64,000 bases of DNA from positions 1,010,787-1,074,786 of the forward strand of contig NC_030986.1 in the NCBI RefSeq assembly GCF_000149955.1, in the 5' to 3' direction. The number at the start of each line of letters is the position of its first letter. Within the stretch, counting starts at the first letter, position 1. The notes beneath the pieces were generated by a model. It did no database searches. It saw only the letters and a list, made by a program, of their open reading frames with translations, and had not been told where the DNA came from. The DNA comes from Fusarium oxysporum f. sp. lycopersici 4287 (taxonomy: Eukaryota > Ascomycota > Sordariomycetes > Hypocreales > Nectriaceae). Shown one piece after another: positions 23,353 to 34,686 of this stretch. A program made the position numbers and the translations under genes.

Positions 23353-26042
23353 ATGGGGAGAGAAAAACGAAACCTGCCCGCGGCTGTAGCAGGTGGCCCA
23401 AAGGAGAGGCATAGACGTGCACAAAGATCTCAGTATGATCATACAGCACCTGTCCCCCCTGGCTTTGTTGCCAAACCAGCTCTTCCAAAGACAACGAAAC
23501 ATCACTCGTACTTCGAGTTTGTTGAAAACAAGGACAAAAAAAAGAAGCTTGAATTCCAGGTATAATGCGACTGTTGCGCAACGAGGTCATCACAGCACTC
23601 ACCACCATGTATAGATTACTACAAAGAAAACACCCCCTCCTGGTTTCGAGTTTGTCCCTGCCGGCAACCCTGAACTAACTCAAGCATGCAAAGAACTATC
23701 ACGAGAAAAAGATGCCATGATATTTATCGTATCGGTATGCAAAACACAGATGTATTGGTCTCGGCCGTCTGTTACTAACCTGGCCACATGAAGAACGCAA
23801 AAGAAGCATCCGGCTCAAATATCTTGGCTCACCAAGTCCATCGCATTGGACATCATGTTAGAGAAACAATCGTCGAGGAAGCCCGCGCGGGTCTAGGACA
23901 TGTCATGGAGAACATGCTTCCAGCAGCTCGCGGCGCCCCCGAACCCATTCCCGAATCTCAAGAGGAATACGATGCACAAGTTGACGCTGCATTACGCGAT
24001 TTGTTTCCCAGAATTCCAAACACCGATCGACGGATGATCATCGAACATGCTTTTAGACGGGTTTGTTCTCCCTGACACCTTCATACAGATAAGGTATTTA
24101 TTATTATAGGATCCAACGAACAAAAACAACAAGGAAAAAGTAGGCCTTTCGGAAGACATAACCCTCGCTCGAAGGGTTCAACTCGCAGTGCTCGCTCACA
24201 TCCGTCATACCCATACAAGGTATGATACTTTGCTAAGGGAGACCACGTGGCAGAATGCTCGCAAAGTTGTCGAGGCTCTTTGTTTGGACACCCTCGTCAA
24301 GTGGCGAGGAGATGAGGAGAGCGGTCGGGACCAGCTGGATGAGATATTGAGGGAAGTTGTTGTGATATCCGACTCAGAAGGTGAGGAATCCGGCAACGAG
24401 TCCGACTCATCAATCGAAGAGGTTGTGTGTCAGTATACGAATCCCATTCCCAGCAGGCCTGTACAGAATATCTCTGGCCAGGCGGGTCCCGGTCACCACC
24501 AATCTCCCAGACCTAACCAGGGCGCACGAACGCCCGCCACGCCCAAGCCAAAAGGAAAGGTGAAGAAAGCAAAGCGTAAGACATCCGCCGAGAAGAAAGG
24601 ACAGCGCGGATTCAAACGGTACCAAGCATGGCAAGAAGCCATTGACAGAAGCCGCAATGTACAAGAGCCAGCTCCCCAATCTTCCCGAGGGCCGTCTCCT
24701 CAGTATACCCGTGGTCCCCCGCCGCCTACGGCTCTGGTTCCTTTGGGTGATGAGTTACCTGCTGCATCCCAGCTCAGAATTGTTTCTGGAGGTGCGGGAC
24801 CTGCACCCTATGAGAACGGTTATGTTGGGAAACCTCAGTATCCCGCAAATGGCCATTTTATAAGTACAGGGCCACAAGTTGCCCGCAAGGTAAAGTCACC
24901 ATTTTATGACGCGCCACCTAGCACTCATCCGCCTGTGTCGAGAGTGGCCGATCGGCTACAGGATATGTTGGTGCAATCCATTGAGCCAGCGTCTCCTGAT
25001 ACTATGAAACCGTCCTTTGTGCGTGCAGTACCCCCTCGGGGACAAGGCTTCAGAAATGAGCCCCCTATGACCACCAGTATGCAGCATCCAGTTATCATAT
25101 CTTCTCCATTGCGAGGCCCTCTTACAAGAGGCGAGCCCATGGAAATATCACGACCTGTAATGGGTGAACCGTTGGTTCATGGAGATAGGCCCTACCAAAT
25201 CCCTGGCCACGATCCCTCACCACCCCGTGGTCACATATTCGATGCCCCTGCGCATCGCTATAATACAAGATCTCATGGAATACCTGCTCCTCCGGCTCCT
25301 TTGGATCCTTCATATCGTTATGATACAAGATCGCGTGGAACACAGAACAACCCAGCGAGGATTTTAGTAAGTCGTCGGCCATATGACGAGCCACAAAGAC
25401 CAGGAATTCGTGATACCCCAGTTGTCATGGAAGATCGTGGTGGGTTCTATGAACGAGTCCCAGTTCATTCAACTGGAGACGTTCCAGCATCATCCCGTGA
25501 TGAAGCAGGGCCTGGCTTGAGGCTTGCTCCGGAGCCATATAGAGTTGCAAGGGAGCAACAGGCGGGCCCTTGGCAGGAAAACTCCCGGCTAGTACCAGGC
25601 AACCGAACCAACGCAGACACTGAGATGATCCCCATCAATCGCGTGCCTCTGGAAGATCGATATCGCCCTATTGTAACGGACAATCGGGCCAGACCAGCTC
25701 ATGTCCCTGTGTCTTCAGGAGCTCGAGGTGATGTTAGAAGTTACTTTGAGCGAGACTCTCGTCCCATCCGTTATAATCCACCTGGCCCAGAGCCTCGTCC
25801 GGTCATAAATGAGCCATTGGCACCAGGCTACGAACCGTATCGCGAGGTGTAAGCAGAGTGTGGCTCGTCAAATCAGAAAGACACTAACACGATATAGTCG
25901 TTACGAAGAACGAGTACCCGAACCCTTTCAACATCGGGAGCCAGTGCATCGATACTACCGAGAAGAGCCCGTTGTTGCAGGAGACGGCCGACCTCGGCCT
26001 CTACACCCGCGTCGAATGGAGGATGTAATTGTGCTTGAGTAA
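23353..26042 (+). CDS. DUF2293-domain protein with long disordered tail
   Basis: Five exons, 23353-23559, 23615-23734, 23794-24060, 24110-25848 and 25898-26042, 825 residues. The N-terminus is basic (MGREKRNLP). The conserved block runs from about LFPRIPNTDRRMIIEHAF to RRVQLAVLAHIRHTHTRYD and WQNARKVVEALCLDTLVKW, which matches the fungal DUF2293 family of unknown function. A short acidic, Ser-rich stretch (ISDSEGEESGNESDSS) follows. The last 550 residues are Pro/Arg/Gly-rich with a repeated RYxTRSxG motif (near 25255-25345) and many REP or RPY units, likely disordered. The last intron uses donor GTAAGC, which keeps the frame into RYEERVPEP; the genomic frame would otherwise stop at once. An upstream ATG at 23326 is followed by stop after three codons. 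No function can be assigned. Confidence 0.8.
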
Positions 26043-26454
26043 TGCTGCAAGATGATTTCGAGAATTGCGGATACTGTTTGTTTTGCTCATGATAATGCAT
26101 GTGCGTAAAATATTTGAGCGCGTTGAGCATGGAAACAGGCGTTGGAGGTTACATTGTTGATATTGCAGTCCGGCAAAAGCGATTGTGATGGAATGAACTT
26201 TGGACGATGGCATGATCTGATGATACCCCGATCGGAGGAAAGACTTGACTACTACAAGAACTAGTATTTGAATTGTTAGACGTTTGGACGAGGCCTTTTA
26301 CTCCCCATAATACGATGATGAACCGAATACGAATGAACTTCATAATTGCTCGACTTTTATTTACCCTAAAACAACCGATGATCTAAACTCGAACTTGAAA
26401 AATAAAACGAATGCCGAAACCTCATGACGCATGGAATGGGTATAAGTATGGCAT
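26043..26454. other. Intergenic between convergent genes
   Basis: A 412 bp stretch with the 3' ends of the DUF2293 gene and RRP12. AT-rich; no gene or repeat seen. Confidence 0.6.
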
Positions 26455-29400
26455 CTAGTTGCGTCCTCTCCTAGGCTTTCCCACGCCAGACACTCCATGT
26501 CTCTTCTCAACACCAAGTCCCTTTCGTCCTGCAGCAATGCCTCCTCTTCCACTCTTTCCACCACGACCGGCTCCTCTACCGCGGAAGCTTCCACGGCTAC
26601 CCCTATCCCGTCCAGGGCTGATCCTGCTCTTGACTGCCGCAACATCGTTGTCATCCATCTCGAAGTCCTCGTCATCGTCGTCCTTGGTGCGACGGTTGGA
26701 GAACTTGAGCTTGCCTCCGCGACCGCGCTTGGCGACGTCCTTGCCCTTGAGAGCAGCGACGTAGGCACCAACGCCTGAAGCCTCAGGGTTGGGCTCGTCG
26801 ACGTCCATGGCACCCTCGTCGTCACTGTCCTTGCCGAGGATGAGCTTGCCGTCGAGGTCGACCTTGGCCTTGGTGCGTGTGGGCTTCCGCATTTTAACAG
26901 GCTTAGTAGAAGAGATGTTGGCCAAGGCCTTCTTGTCGAGCAGATCGAGAGGTTCGTCGTCGTCTTCAACAATATATGTCTTGCCACCCTTCTGGGCCTT
27001 CTTCTTTTGCCTAGGAGCCTCATCGTCGGATTCACCATCATCATCATCAGAGTCACTGCTGTAAAGGGCCTGGTCGTATTCGTTCTCGAACTGGCGCTTG
27101 GGCTGAGCCTCGTCGTCGTCACTATCGTCACCGTCATTCTCACCCTTGGCAGCATCCTTCTTCTTCTTGGAACGCTCCTTGGTCTTGCGGATGTTGACGA
27201 TCAACTTCTTGTCGTCATCAGGTGTGTTCTTGTGAATATTATCATAACCAAAGCGACGGACCATGCGCTCCAGAATATGCTTGACCTTGGCCTTGAAGTG
27301 ACCCTTGTGCTCATGACTCCAGACAATGAGGTTGGGCACGAGAGTTGAGAGACGAGGAAGCATGAGCTCGACAGGGAGGCCAATAACGCAGACCTTGACG
27401 AAACCCAAGCAGCTCTTGACGATCTCTCGGTTGTTGGAAGTAAGGAAGAGATCCATGGTCTGGACCAAGTCAGATAGAGTAGCGTCGCTCAGTTCGCTTC
27501 GGAACTCATATAGAAGTCGGCTGATGGCCGTAATAGAAGCTGAGATCATGTGAGGTGTGCTGCCAGCCAAACCAGCGCTGACCATAGTGAAGAACTCTTC
27601 GATATTAGCGGTTCCAGCAGCGGCATCGTCGGGCATGTGAGGAACCTTGCTGTTGTCGATGGATGTTCCATTAGCCTGCACCATACGGTGTCCCATGCGA
27701 ACCAGGAGCTCGTATGCTGTCTCACGGGCACGCTCGTTGTTCTCCTTGCAAGAGATGACAACTTCGCTGAGCACAGCAGGAATGAAGTGAAGGGAGGTAT
27801 CGGGAATGAAAGGTAGGAGGGCGATAATGGCAGCAAGGCGCTCTCGTCGAGCAGGAGCTGAGACCTTCTCGGTGCTAGAGAAGATAAGTTGCTGGAGCTC
27901 AGCACTTCTCTCCTGAAGAGCAGCCTTTCCGATCTCAGAATCCGCTAGGCGAGGGATGAGCTTGTATGCCTTCTTCTGAAGTTGAGGCTCCTCCTCCTTG
28001 TTGATGATGACTTCGGCAATCTTGAAAAGAGCGGCGAAGCTTTCCCTGGGGAGATAAACGGACATTGTGATGACGAGGTCCATCAAAGTCTGGGCTGTTG
28101 AAGGCATGTGATCCTTGGACTTCTGGCTCTCCTTCTTCTTCTCCGCTGGCTTCTCCTTCTCTAACTCAGTGGCGAGCATAGTGCTGACTCGGTCGAAAGT
28201 CTCCATCAACTCAGCATTGGGTGTGATGCTAAGGAAGGTGTTGATGGTCTGAAGGATGGGGCCCCGGCTTTGGGGGAGAGTTTGCGTGTAGACGTTGAAG
28301 AGGACTGCGAGCATGTTGCCTGCAAAGTTGGAAAGGTACTCGAGATTCTTCTTAGCATCAGCGCGGCTGACTCGGCTCTGAAGAACGAGATCCTCCTCCT
28401 GGTCCTCAATATTGGCAATAGCTTGGTTGGACTCGATCAGAGTCTTGAGCGCCCTGCAAACATCCAGTCGCAGCTCAACTTGCTTGTACAGGAGGTTAGC
28501 CAAAATCTCGGCGAAGCCCTGGTCGAAAGCCTCGGTAAGATCCAGAGGAAGATCGCAGTAGCCGGGAAGAGTAGACCAGATCTGCTGGACAACTGTTTCG
28601 TAAATCTTGACCTCCATTGTCTTCTCAGCCTGCCCATGGTCAAGAACCCTTTGAAACATAACCTCACTGAGAGGAACCATCTCACTTTTGAAGTGAGCTA
28701 GGTTTGTGTTGCTAGTGTAATCTCGTAGAATAGGGAACATCCAAGCACGGCCTGGCTGGCCCTTTGCTGGCTTTGCGAGGTTGAGAGGGAGAATTGAGAG
28801 AACAGCCTCGGGACCCATAGCTCGGATAGCCTTTCCAATAACATCGTCAGCCTCCTTCTTGTTGCGGAAAGAACCGTTCTCTCGGATTTCGCCGATAGTC
28901 TTCGTGACGTTCATCATGATAGGATAAGACCTCCATCTCAAAGTATCGAATATCGCTCCCAAAACGTTGAAAGTCTGGAGCCAGGCAGCCTGGAACTGAA
29001 CAGTCAAAAGAGACTCTGCTGACTTGGCCAGCTTCTCGAGAACCTTCTCGTCGAAAATTGAAGGCTCAAGGATAACATTTTGAGGGATACAGTTGGCCAT
29101 GAAAGACACTAGACATTCTGAGGCGGAAATTCGAATATTCTCGGAGGGTGCCTCGAGGAACTGGGCGACCATATCGAACAGCTGGGGGAGGTTCTGAAAA
29201 GTCTCCTCAGGCTCGACCTGGGCGGAAACATCGTATCCTCGGGACAGAATGGCGAGCCACGGGGGAACAAGCTGGGTGTCGTTGGCAGCTGGTCGCAATT
29301 CGGAGATAATTTCCATAAGTCGTGGGAGCTTGGCTGATGAGACCTCATCTGTCATACCCTCGAAGATCATCTCAAAAATTTCGAAAGACGCCATGGTCAT

Positions 29401-30250
29401 GTACTCGTTTCCGCTCTTTGCGATGCCCAAGAGGAGCTCGCACAGAGACTCGATCTTCTTGCTAGGCCAGCCACCACTGGCAGCCGCAACAGTCTTGACC
29501 AGTTGAAGAGCGTGGATCATAGCAGGGTCATGGCTAACATCGGCCTTCTTTCCCTTGCGCGCCTGCGCAATCTTGCCGGCGAGATCCTCGAGGTTCTTGG
29601 TAGCAGTTTGGGCGCACATGTCGGCAGCAGGGTGATCCAGGGAGGGGCTCGGAGGCGGGTTTCGAAGAACCGTCTTCAGAGCATCTTGCGACCTCTTTCG
29701 CACCTTTGGTCGGTGGTCAACAGACATGTTCAAGAGTCCAGCAACAGCTCGTCGAGGACCGATTTGGGAGACAGAAAGCTCCCAAGAAGTGGCATCCTGG
29801 GCCAGAAGAAGAGATTCGAGACATCCTATGGACGATCGCAACAACGGGGCTTCGGCATCCTGCAACAAAAGTACGGGGGCGAGAAGAGTAAGAATCTGTG
29901 TAAACTTGGATCGGAGGAGAGGTTGTGGGGCATAAGGCGTAACGACGTCGAGAAGGTAGACGACGGGAGTCGCCAATTCTGGATTCACGGTGTCATTGCT
30001 GTTCGCCTGCTGAAGAAGGGCGAGAAGAGCGGCAAAGTATCCTGTTGGCGTAGGAGCCGTGTTCTGTTCCTTGAGAGTCGACTCGACGGCCTGAAGTACA
30101 ACGACAGTCTACAAGCAAAAGTTGTTAGTGTGCGACTCAAGATTGAAGACGCTGGAAGTGAGAAAGTAAAGTAAAACATACCCTCTTCTGACTCTGAAGT
30201 CCAGGGGACTTGATCTTGTCCAGCTTTTCAGCTAGAGAAGGGGTCGCCAT
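26455..30250 (-). CDS. RRP12: Ribosome biogenesis protein RRP12 (NUC173 domain)
   Basis: Two exons, 30182-30250 (23 codons) and 26455-30108, 1240 residues, close to yeast Rrp12 (1228). It is a HEAT-repeat nucleolar protein that helps process and export both ribosomal subunits. The body is helical with repeats such as HRPKVRKRSQDALKTVL and AWMFPILRDYTSNTNLAHF, the latter in the NUC173 block. The C-terminal 250 residues alternate lysine-rich and acidic stretches (KKKKDAAKGENDGDDSDDDE) and end in an RG/RGG-rich segment (GSRGSFRGRGAGRGGKSGRGG), typical of nucleolar proteins. The tiny first exon MATPSLAEKLDKIKSPGL fits the family N-terminus. It is head to head with VPS29. Confidence 0.93.
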
Positions 30251-30594
30251 CTTGATTCTGAGCAATTCAATGCGCAACCACCAACTGGATTAATCGTTCG
30301 GTGAAAAGAGACCCCAGCCAAAAATTCCCAAATTTTTACTTGCTTATCGCACCCCGCTGAACCGATAAGGATTTAATGTGGACTCCCTTAGTGGAAGCTA
30401 AGCCACATCTGGCATCCTCCCCGTTATGAAGATGTGGCGTCAGCCTACCGCTGTATCCGAGCGCCTACGTACTGGGCTGTAGCTGTGCCCCTCGGAGCTG
30501 ACCTTGAGTAAGGTGTTAGCAGCTCGCGCCTCTCGTTCCTCAATCGCAAATACGTCTATAGCCTCAATTTCTCTTCCATCTTTAGAGAAACATC
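30251..30594. promoter_or_regulatory. Shared promoter region of RRP12 and VPS29
   Basis: 344 bp between two divergent start codons. It contains a 9 bp inverted repeat, GCCACATCT at 30402-30410 and AGATGTGGC at 30430-30438, and an AAAAATT/AATTTTT dyad near 30330. No TATA box of good match was seen. Confidence 0.5.
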
Positions 30595-31312
30595 ATGGCT
30601 TTCCTCATTCTTGTCATAGGAGACCTCCATATCCCGGATCGGGCGCTCGATATTCCCGCCAAGGTACGCGCGGTGCTTCCAAGGTCGCGCGCATCGCTAA
30701 CAGCGTCTCTGTATCTGTAGTTCAAGAAGCTCCTCTCTCCCGGAAAGATCAGCCAGACGCTTTGCCTCGGAAACTTGACCGATAAGCACACGTACGAGTA
30801 CTTGCGATCCGTCTCCCCCGATCTGAAGATCGTGAAAGGCCGCTATGACGTCGAGGCCACTTCCCTGCCATTGACACAGGTTGTCACCCACGGAAGCCTT
30901 CGAATCGGATTTCTAGAGGGCTTCACACTTGTCTCTAATGAGCCTGACCTTCTTCTAGCTGAGGCGAACAAATTGGATGTGGATGTTCTGTGCTGGAGTG
31001 GCACTCACCGCTTTGATGCCTTCGAGTATATGGACAAGTTCTTTGTAAATCCCGGAAGTGCGACTGGCGCATTTATAGAGGGATCGGGACTGGAAAGCGA
31101 AGAGCCTACACCAAGCTTCTGTTTGATGGATGTATGTGCTTTACAAACTGTCTGTGTTTGAGTTTGTTTACTGACTACCCTAGGTCCAAGGCATTTCACT
31201 CACCCTATACGTCTACCAATTACGAAAGGACGACAAGGGCAATGAGAACGTGGCGGTTGAGAAGGTTACATACACAAAACCAGTTGAGCCTTCAGCGGGA
31301 GGGTCATCATAA
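30595..31312 (+). CDS. VPS29: Retromer subunit VPS29
   Basis: Three exons, 30595-30663, 30721-31131 and 31184-31312, 202 residues. Vps29 is the metallophosphoesterase-fold scaffold of retromer, binding Vps35 for endosome-to-Golgi recycling. Family blocks seen are LVIGDLHIP, IPAKFKKLLSPGKI, LCLGNLTDK, and DAFEYMDKFFVNPGSATGAF. Compared with the animal protein, metal-site positions differ: the GDFD block is GRYD, the GHQ block is EGF and the GHTH block reads SGTH. This fits a non-catalytic scaffold. The C-terminus (KVTYTKPVEPSAGGSS) is short. Each exon closes in frame with good splice signals. It shares an upstream region with RRP12 and converges on SGO1. Confidence 0.95.
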
Positions 31313-31700
31313 AATTCACATAGATAGGGGGAGTTTACATTCAGCGACGTATTCAAGATCAGCAGCAGAATTTATACCCAGTCACACTCTGGAAGACCAC
31401 GAGATGGGACTTTCATATCCAACAAAGCATCAATTGGCAAGACGAACTGCCGAATGTTGACCAATTGGGTTTTGTGTGTGTCCAATAAAGACATTAAAAC
31501 TGTAAATACAAATATTGACAAAAATCAACACCATTATCCATCGCTTTGTAGAGGTATCTTGGGCATGTGACCAGTCTGTATGATCCAGCGAAGCAGTATC
31601 AGCGCCGACAAGCAACATACTCCTTTTGAAAAAACAAGAACAACAAATGAGAAAAACGCCCAAATGCTCTACCGAACTCCCGCTATCGCAATATGCATCA
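31313..31700. other. Intergenic between convergent genes
   Basis: A 388 bp stretch holding the 3' ends of VPS29 and SGO1. Nothing else seen. Confidence 0.6.
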
Positions 31701-33850
31701 TTACAGCATCATACTCCTTCGCCTAGATGAAGCGCGCTCCCTAGCTCCAGCGCCATCCTCAGCGTGAACCGCTGAAGAGACACGCCGCGAGGGCCGACGA
31801 GCAGTGACCTTCTTCTTGATCTCGGCAGGAACTTCTTCGTCATTTTGTGGTGATGAGGGTGTGAATTCATAAACATCAACTTCGCTGACACCAGTAGTGT
31901 CAGAAGTCGTCTCCTCCTTGGCTTCTCCATCTTCGGGTGAGGTTTCCCTGCCGGCAACAATGTCTTGAATCATCATAGAGGTGCGTCTTCCGCCACGTAT
32001 AGTTATAGGTTTAGGGACCTCAGGAGATGATCCTTTGCCAGCCAGAGGGCTAGCGGGAATGCTACCAGGCTCGTTTTCTATGTTGGTGGCGTTGGCATTG
32101 GGCAGATTCTTCCATGACTCTTCAGCACTGCTCTCACGCTTCGTTCTGGCTGTATCTGGGGCTGGCTCAGCTACACTAGACCTCCGAGCATATTTGCCTT
32201 CTCCAGCAACAGCGTCGAGCATCTCCTTGGTGGGCCGTCGCATCTTGTCTCTAAGGTTAGGCTCTGCATAGCTGACTGCGGTCCTATTTCGTCGGCTGGG
32301 CCTTGCTGGTTCTCTGCTCGCATTGACGTCGCCAGGTGGAGGTGTTCCTCCTCGTCCAGGTTCCTGGGATGCGGCAGTATCTGGCGAGTTGGGCGAGAGA
32401 AGGGCTGGGTCTGTGAAAGGTGTTGTGAGTCCGCATGGCACCTCTACAACTTCAGGGGCTGTAGGAGGCTCGAGGGCAGTTTCGATGGTGATAGGAGCCA
32501 AGGTCTTGGATCTGGACTTAGGCCGCTCTTGAGAAGCCCTTGATCTCATGAGATCCGCTTTGGCTGCAGCGACTTCATCGGTCACAACTGGTTTGGAAAT
32601 CTTCTTCGGCGAGGTCAAATCGTCGTTGGTGCTCTTGGCTGCAAGGGGCTTCCTTGTGCCTGTCGCACTCGCCTTTTCACGAGCATCCTTTCTCATATTG
32701 CTTAGTTCTTTCAATGTTCGACCTCCAGCCTTCTCACGGATTGAAGGCTTGTCAATAGTGTTTCGTGGGGGCTCGTTTTCGTTGTTCGCCCTCTGGGATC
32801 TGTTCGTAACCATATCATCTCGAGCGGCGAGCTTTCGTTTTGATCCGACCTTGACTGGTTGAGGTTGAGGTACTGGGGTTTCATCAACGATTTCCTGCAC
32901 CTTAGTCTCGATTGATCTGGTTGCGAAGGGCTTTGCCTTGACTGGCTCCGTTTCCTCAGGTTTAGTGATCTTCGCGTGTTGCTTCTTTTCGGGCGAGGGT
33001 GATCTCGGTAAGGTCTTGGTGGTCTGAGGTGATGTGAGCTTTTCGGGTGGTGCGAGTTTCCTTGTGGGACTTTCTTGTACGGGTGCTGGTGTAGTTGTTG
33101 GTGAAGGGCGTGAGCGAGTTGGTGAGTCAATCTTGACTGGCTCCTCTTCCTCCTCGATAAAATGGGAGACGGGAGGAGGTCCAATATCTGGTGACTGAGA
33201 TGTGTCGGCCATGTCATCGTTGTCGGCCTCTGACCGCAGCGCTAAGATTTGTTCTTGGCTGTATAATGTTAGAGAGCTTCTATTTGTCTGGATGGGATGA
33301 CTTACTTCATGGACTGTCTCGGGTAGGACTTGGTTTCTGAAATATGTCCCAGTTCCTCAATTTCACGGGCCATATCTCTAAGGCGTCGCTGTGAAGGACT
33401 GGGTCGAGCTGAGCTGAAGCTCACCCTGGGCTTTGTTGACTTTCTTGGTCGTGGAGAGTGCCGCTTCATAGGCGGCTCAAGACCAAGACCAGCAAGAAGG
33501 GTACCCCATTCTGTAAGTTGGGACTCCAGCTTTGCCTTGATAGCAAGTGCATGATCAGCAATTCGTCGAGTGTCGTTATCCTCAAGCTCTTTCTCTAGCT
33601 CTATGATACGGCCTCTCAGCTCCAGGTTCTCTGATAGCATACAGGCGCAGTCATTCTCGAGTTCTCGGATGCGGAGGGCACGTATGTTGTTTGATTTTGC
33701 AAGATCGCGGTTCTGACGTAGAAGCTTCTTTCGAACTAGATCACAAGACATGGTCAGCTCTCGTCATGTTACTCATAGGAGTTCTAGATGTTGGAACATA
33801 CGCGTTTCGAGACTGTCCGTAGACACGGGGGGTTCGTTCAGTCTAGCCAT
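31701..33850 (-). CDS. SGO1: Shugoshin
   Basis: Three exons, 33802-33850, 33306-33735 and 31701-33258, 678 residues. Shugoshin protects centromeric cohesin by recruiting PP2A and helps bring the chromosomal passenger complex to centromeres. The N-terminal coiled coil (LRKKLLRQNRDLAKSNNIR, then LENDCACMLSENLELRGRI) is the dimer and PP2A-binding part. The conserved basic SGO motif SRRNRTAVSYAEPNLRDKMRR lies at about 481-501. Between them the chain is Pro/Ser/Lys-rich and divergent, as usual in the family. Both diagnostic regions are present, so the call is firm. The first intron splits the codon after SLET and the second lies after RQSM. The gene is head to head with DAD2. Confidence 0.93.
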
Positions 33851-34155
33851 AGCTCATAATGCGATGGATCGTGACAATGTGAGCAAAGGCTTCCTGTGGA
33901 GTTAGTAGGGACGTTGCTGATATGCTCTCGCACAAGTCACAGAGTGTTGTTGGGTGTCGGTCTGAAAAAGGGAATTTTTGGTTGCATCTATTTACTGTCG
34001 TAACTGTTTTTGTCATAGCGCTTGGTTACCGGTTGCCCCAGTGACGGAACTCCCCACGTTGAACCCCACCATCGTGACGGAAACGCAGTGTTCGACTTTA
34101 CTGCTAAAGACGTCGCGAATTATTCCAAGTTTGGTGACACGCCTTAAATACGACC
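33851..34155. promoter_or_regulatory. Shared promoter region of SGO1 and DAD2
   Basis: 305 bp between divergent start codons. A 9 bp direct repeat GTGACGGAA lies at 34041-34049 and 34074-34082. Each copy carries a TGACG half site of CRE type. No TATA box was recognised. Confidence 0.5.
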
Positions 34156-34686
34156 ATGTCATATCCAACGCGACCGATTTCCTCGCATATGCGCGCACCG
34201 AGCGCGTCGGCTTCATCGAGTGGACAGTCACCAGCATTATTAGCGCGAATCGAGGAGAAAAAGGCCGAGCTCGAAAACCTCAAAGAGCTTCGAGAGCTCA
34301 GCGCAGCGGTCGCAACACAAATGGAAGCTTTGGAACAGAAACTCTCGACTCTTTCCGATGGAACAGAGGGTAATGATCCTATGTGAAGTTGTTCAGTGCT
34401 TAGACTGACTCTCAGTAGCAATTGCAGCCGTTGTTGGAAACTGGCATAATGTGCTACGTGCCATCAGCATGGCTTCTTGTAGGTTCTCAAAAGTTTATGG
34501 CTGTTGATTTTGTCTAACTTTCCAATAGCTAAATTGGCCAAGACGGCAGCCGATCCTACAAACGCATCGGAAGATTCAACAGGGCCTCTGCCTCAAACTC
34601 TAGTCCGAATTCCAACAGAGCATGCACCAGCTCTGCAAGCCCAGGCAGAAGCTGCAGAAGCCGCAGCCGAGGAAGAAGAGTCATGA
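34156..34686 (+). CDS. DAD2: DASH/Dam1 complex subunit DAD2
   Basis: Three exons, 34156-34369, 34419-34478 and 34529-34686, 143 residues. Dad2 is part of the ten-subunit DASH ring that couples kinetochores to microtubules. The coiled coil LLARIEEKKAELENLKELRELSAAVATQMEALEQKL is followed by the family block NWHNVLRAISMASSKLAK, which is assembled across exons 2 and 3 and supports both splice choices. The C-terminus is Ala/Glu-rich. The first intron has two near acceptors (CAG and TAG); TAG at 34416-34418 keeps the frame. No other DASH gene is in the window, but SGO1 is its divergent neighbour. Confidence 0.92.

Noticed and set aside
33800..33805. ACGCGT (MCB cell-cycle box) at the SGO1 first exon
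   Set aside because: It overlaps the first splice donor and coding bases, so it is explained by other constraints and is a single copy.
33978..34373. 131-codon plus-strand frame across the SGO1/DAD2 gap
   Set aside because: Different frame from DAD2, whose coiled coil and spliced NWHNVLRAIS block are clear; shadow frame.
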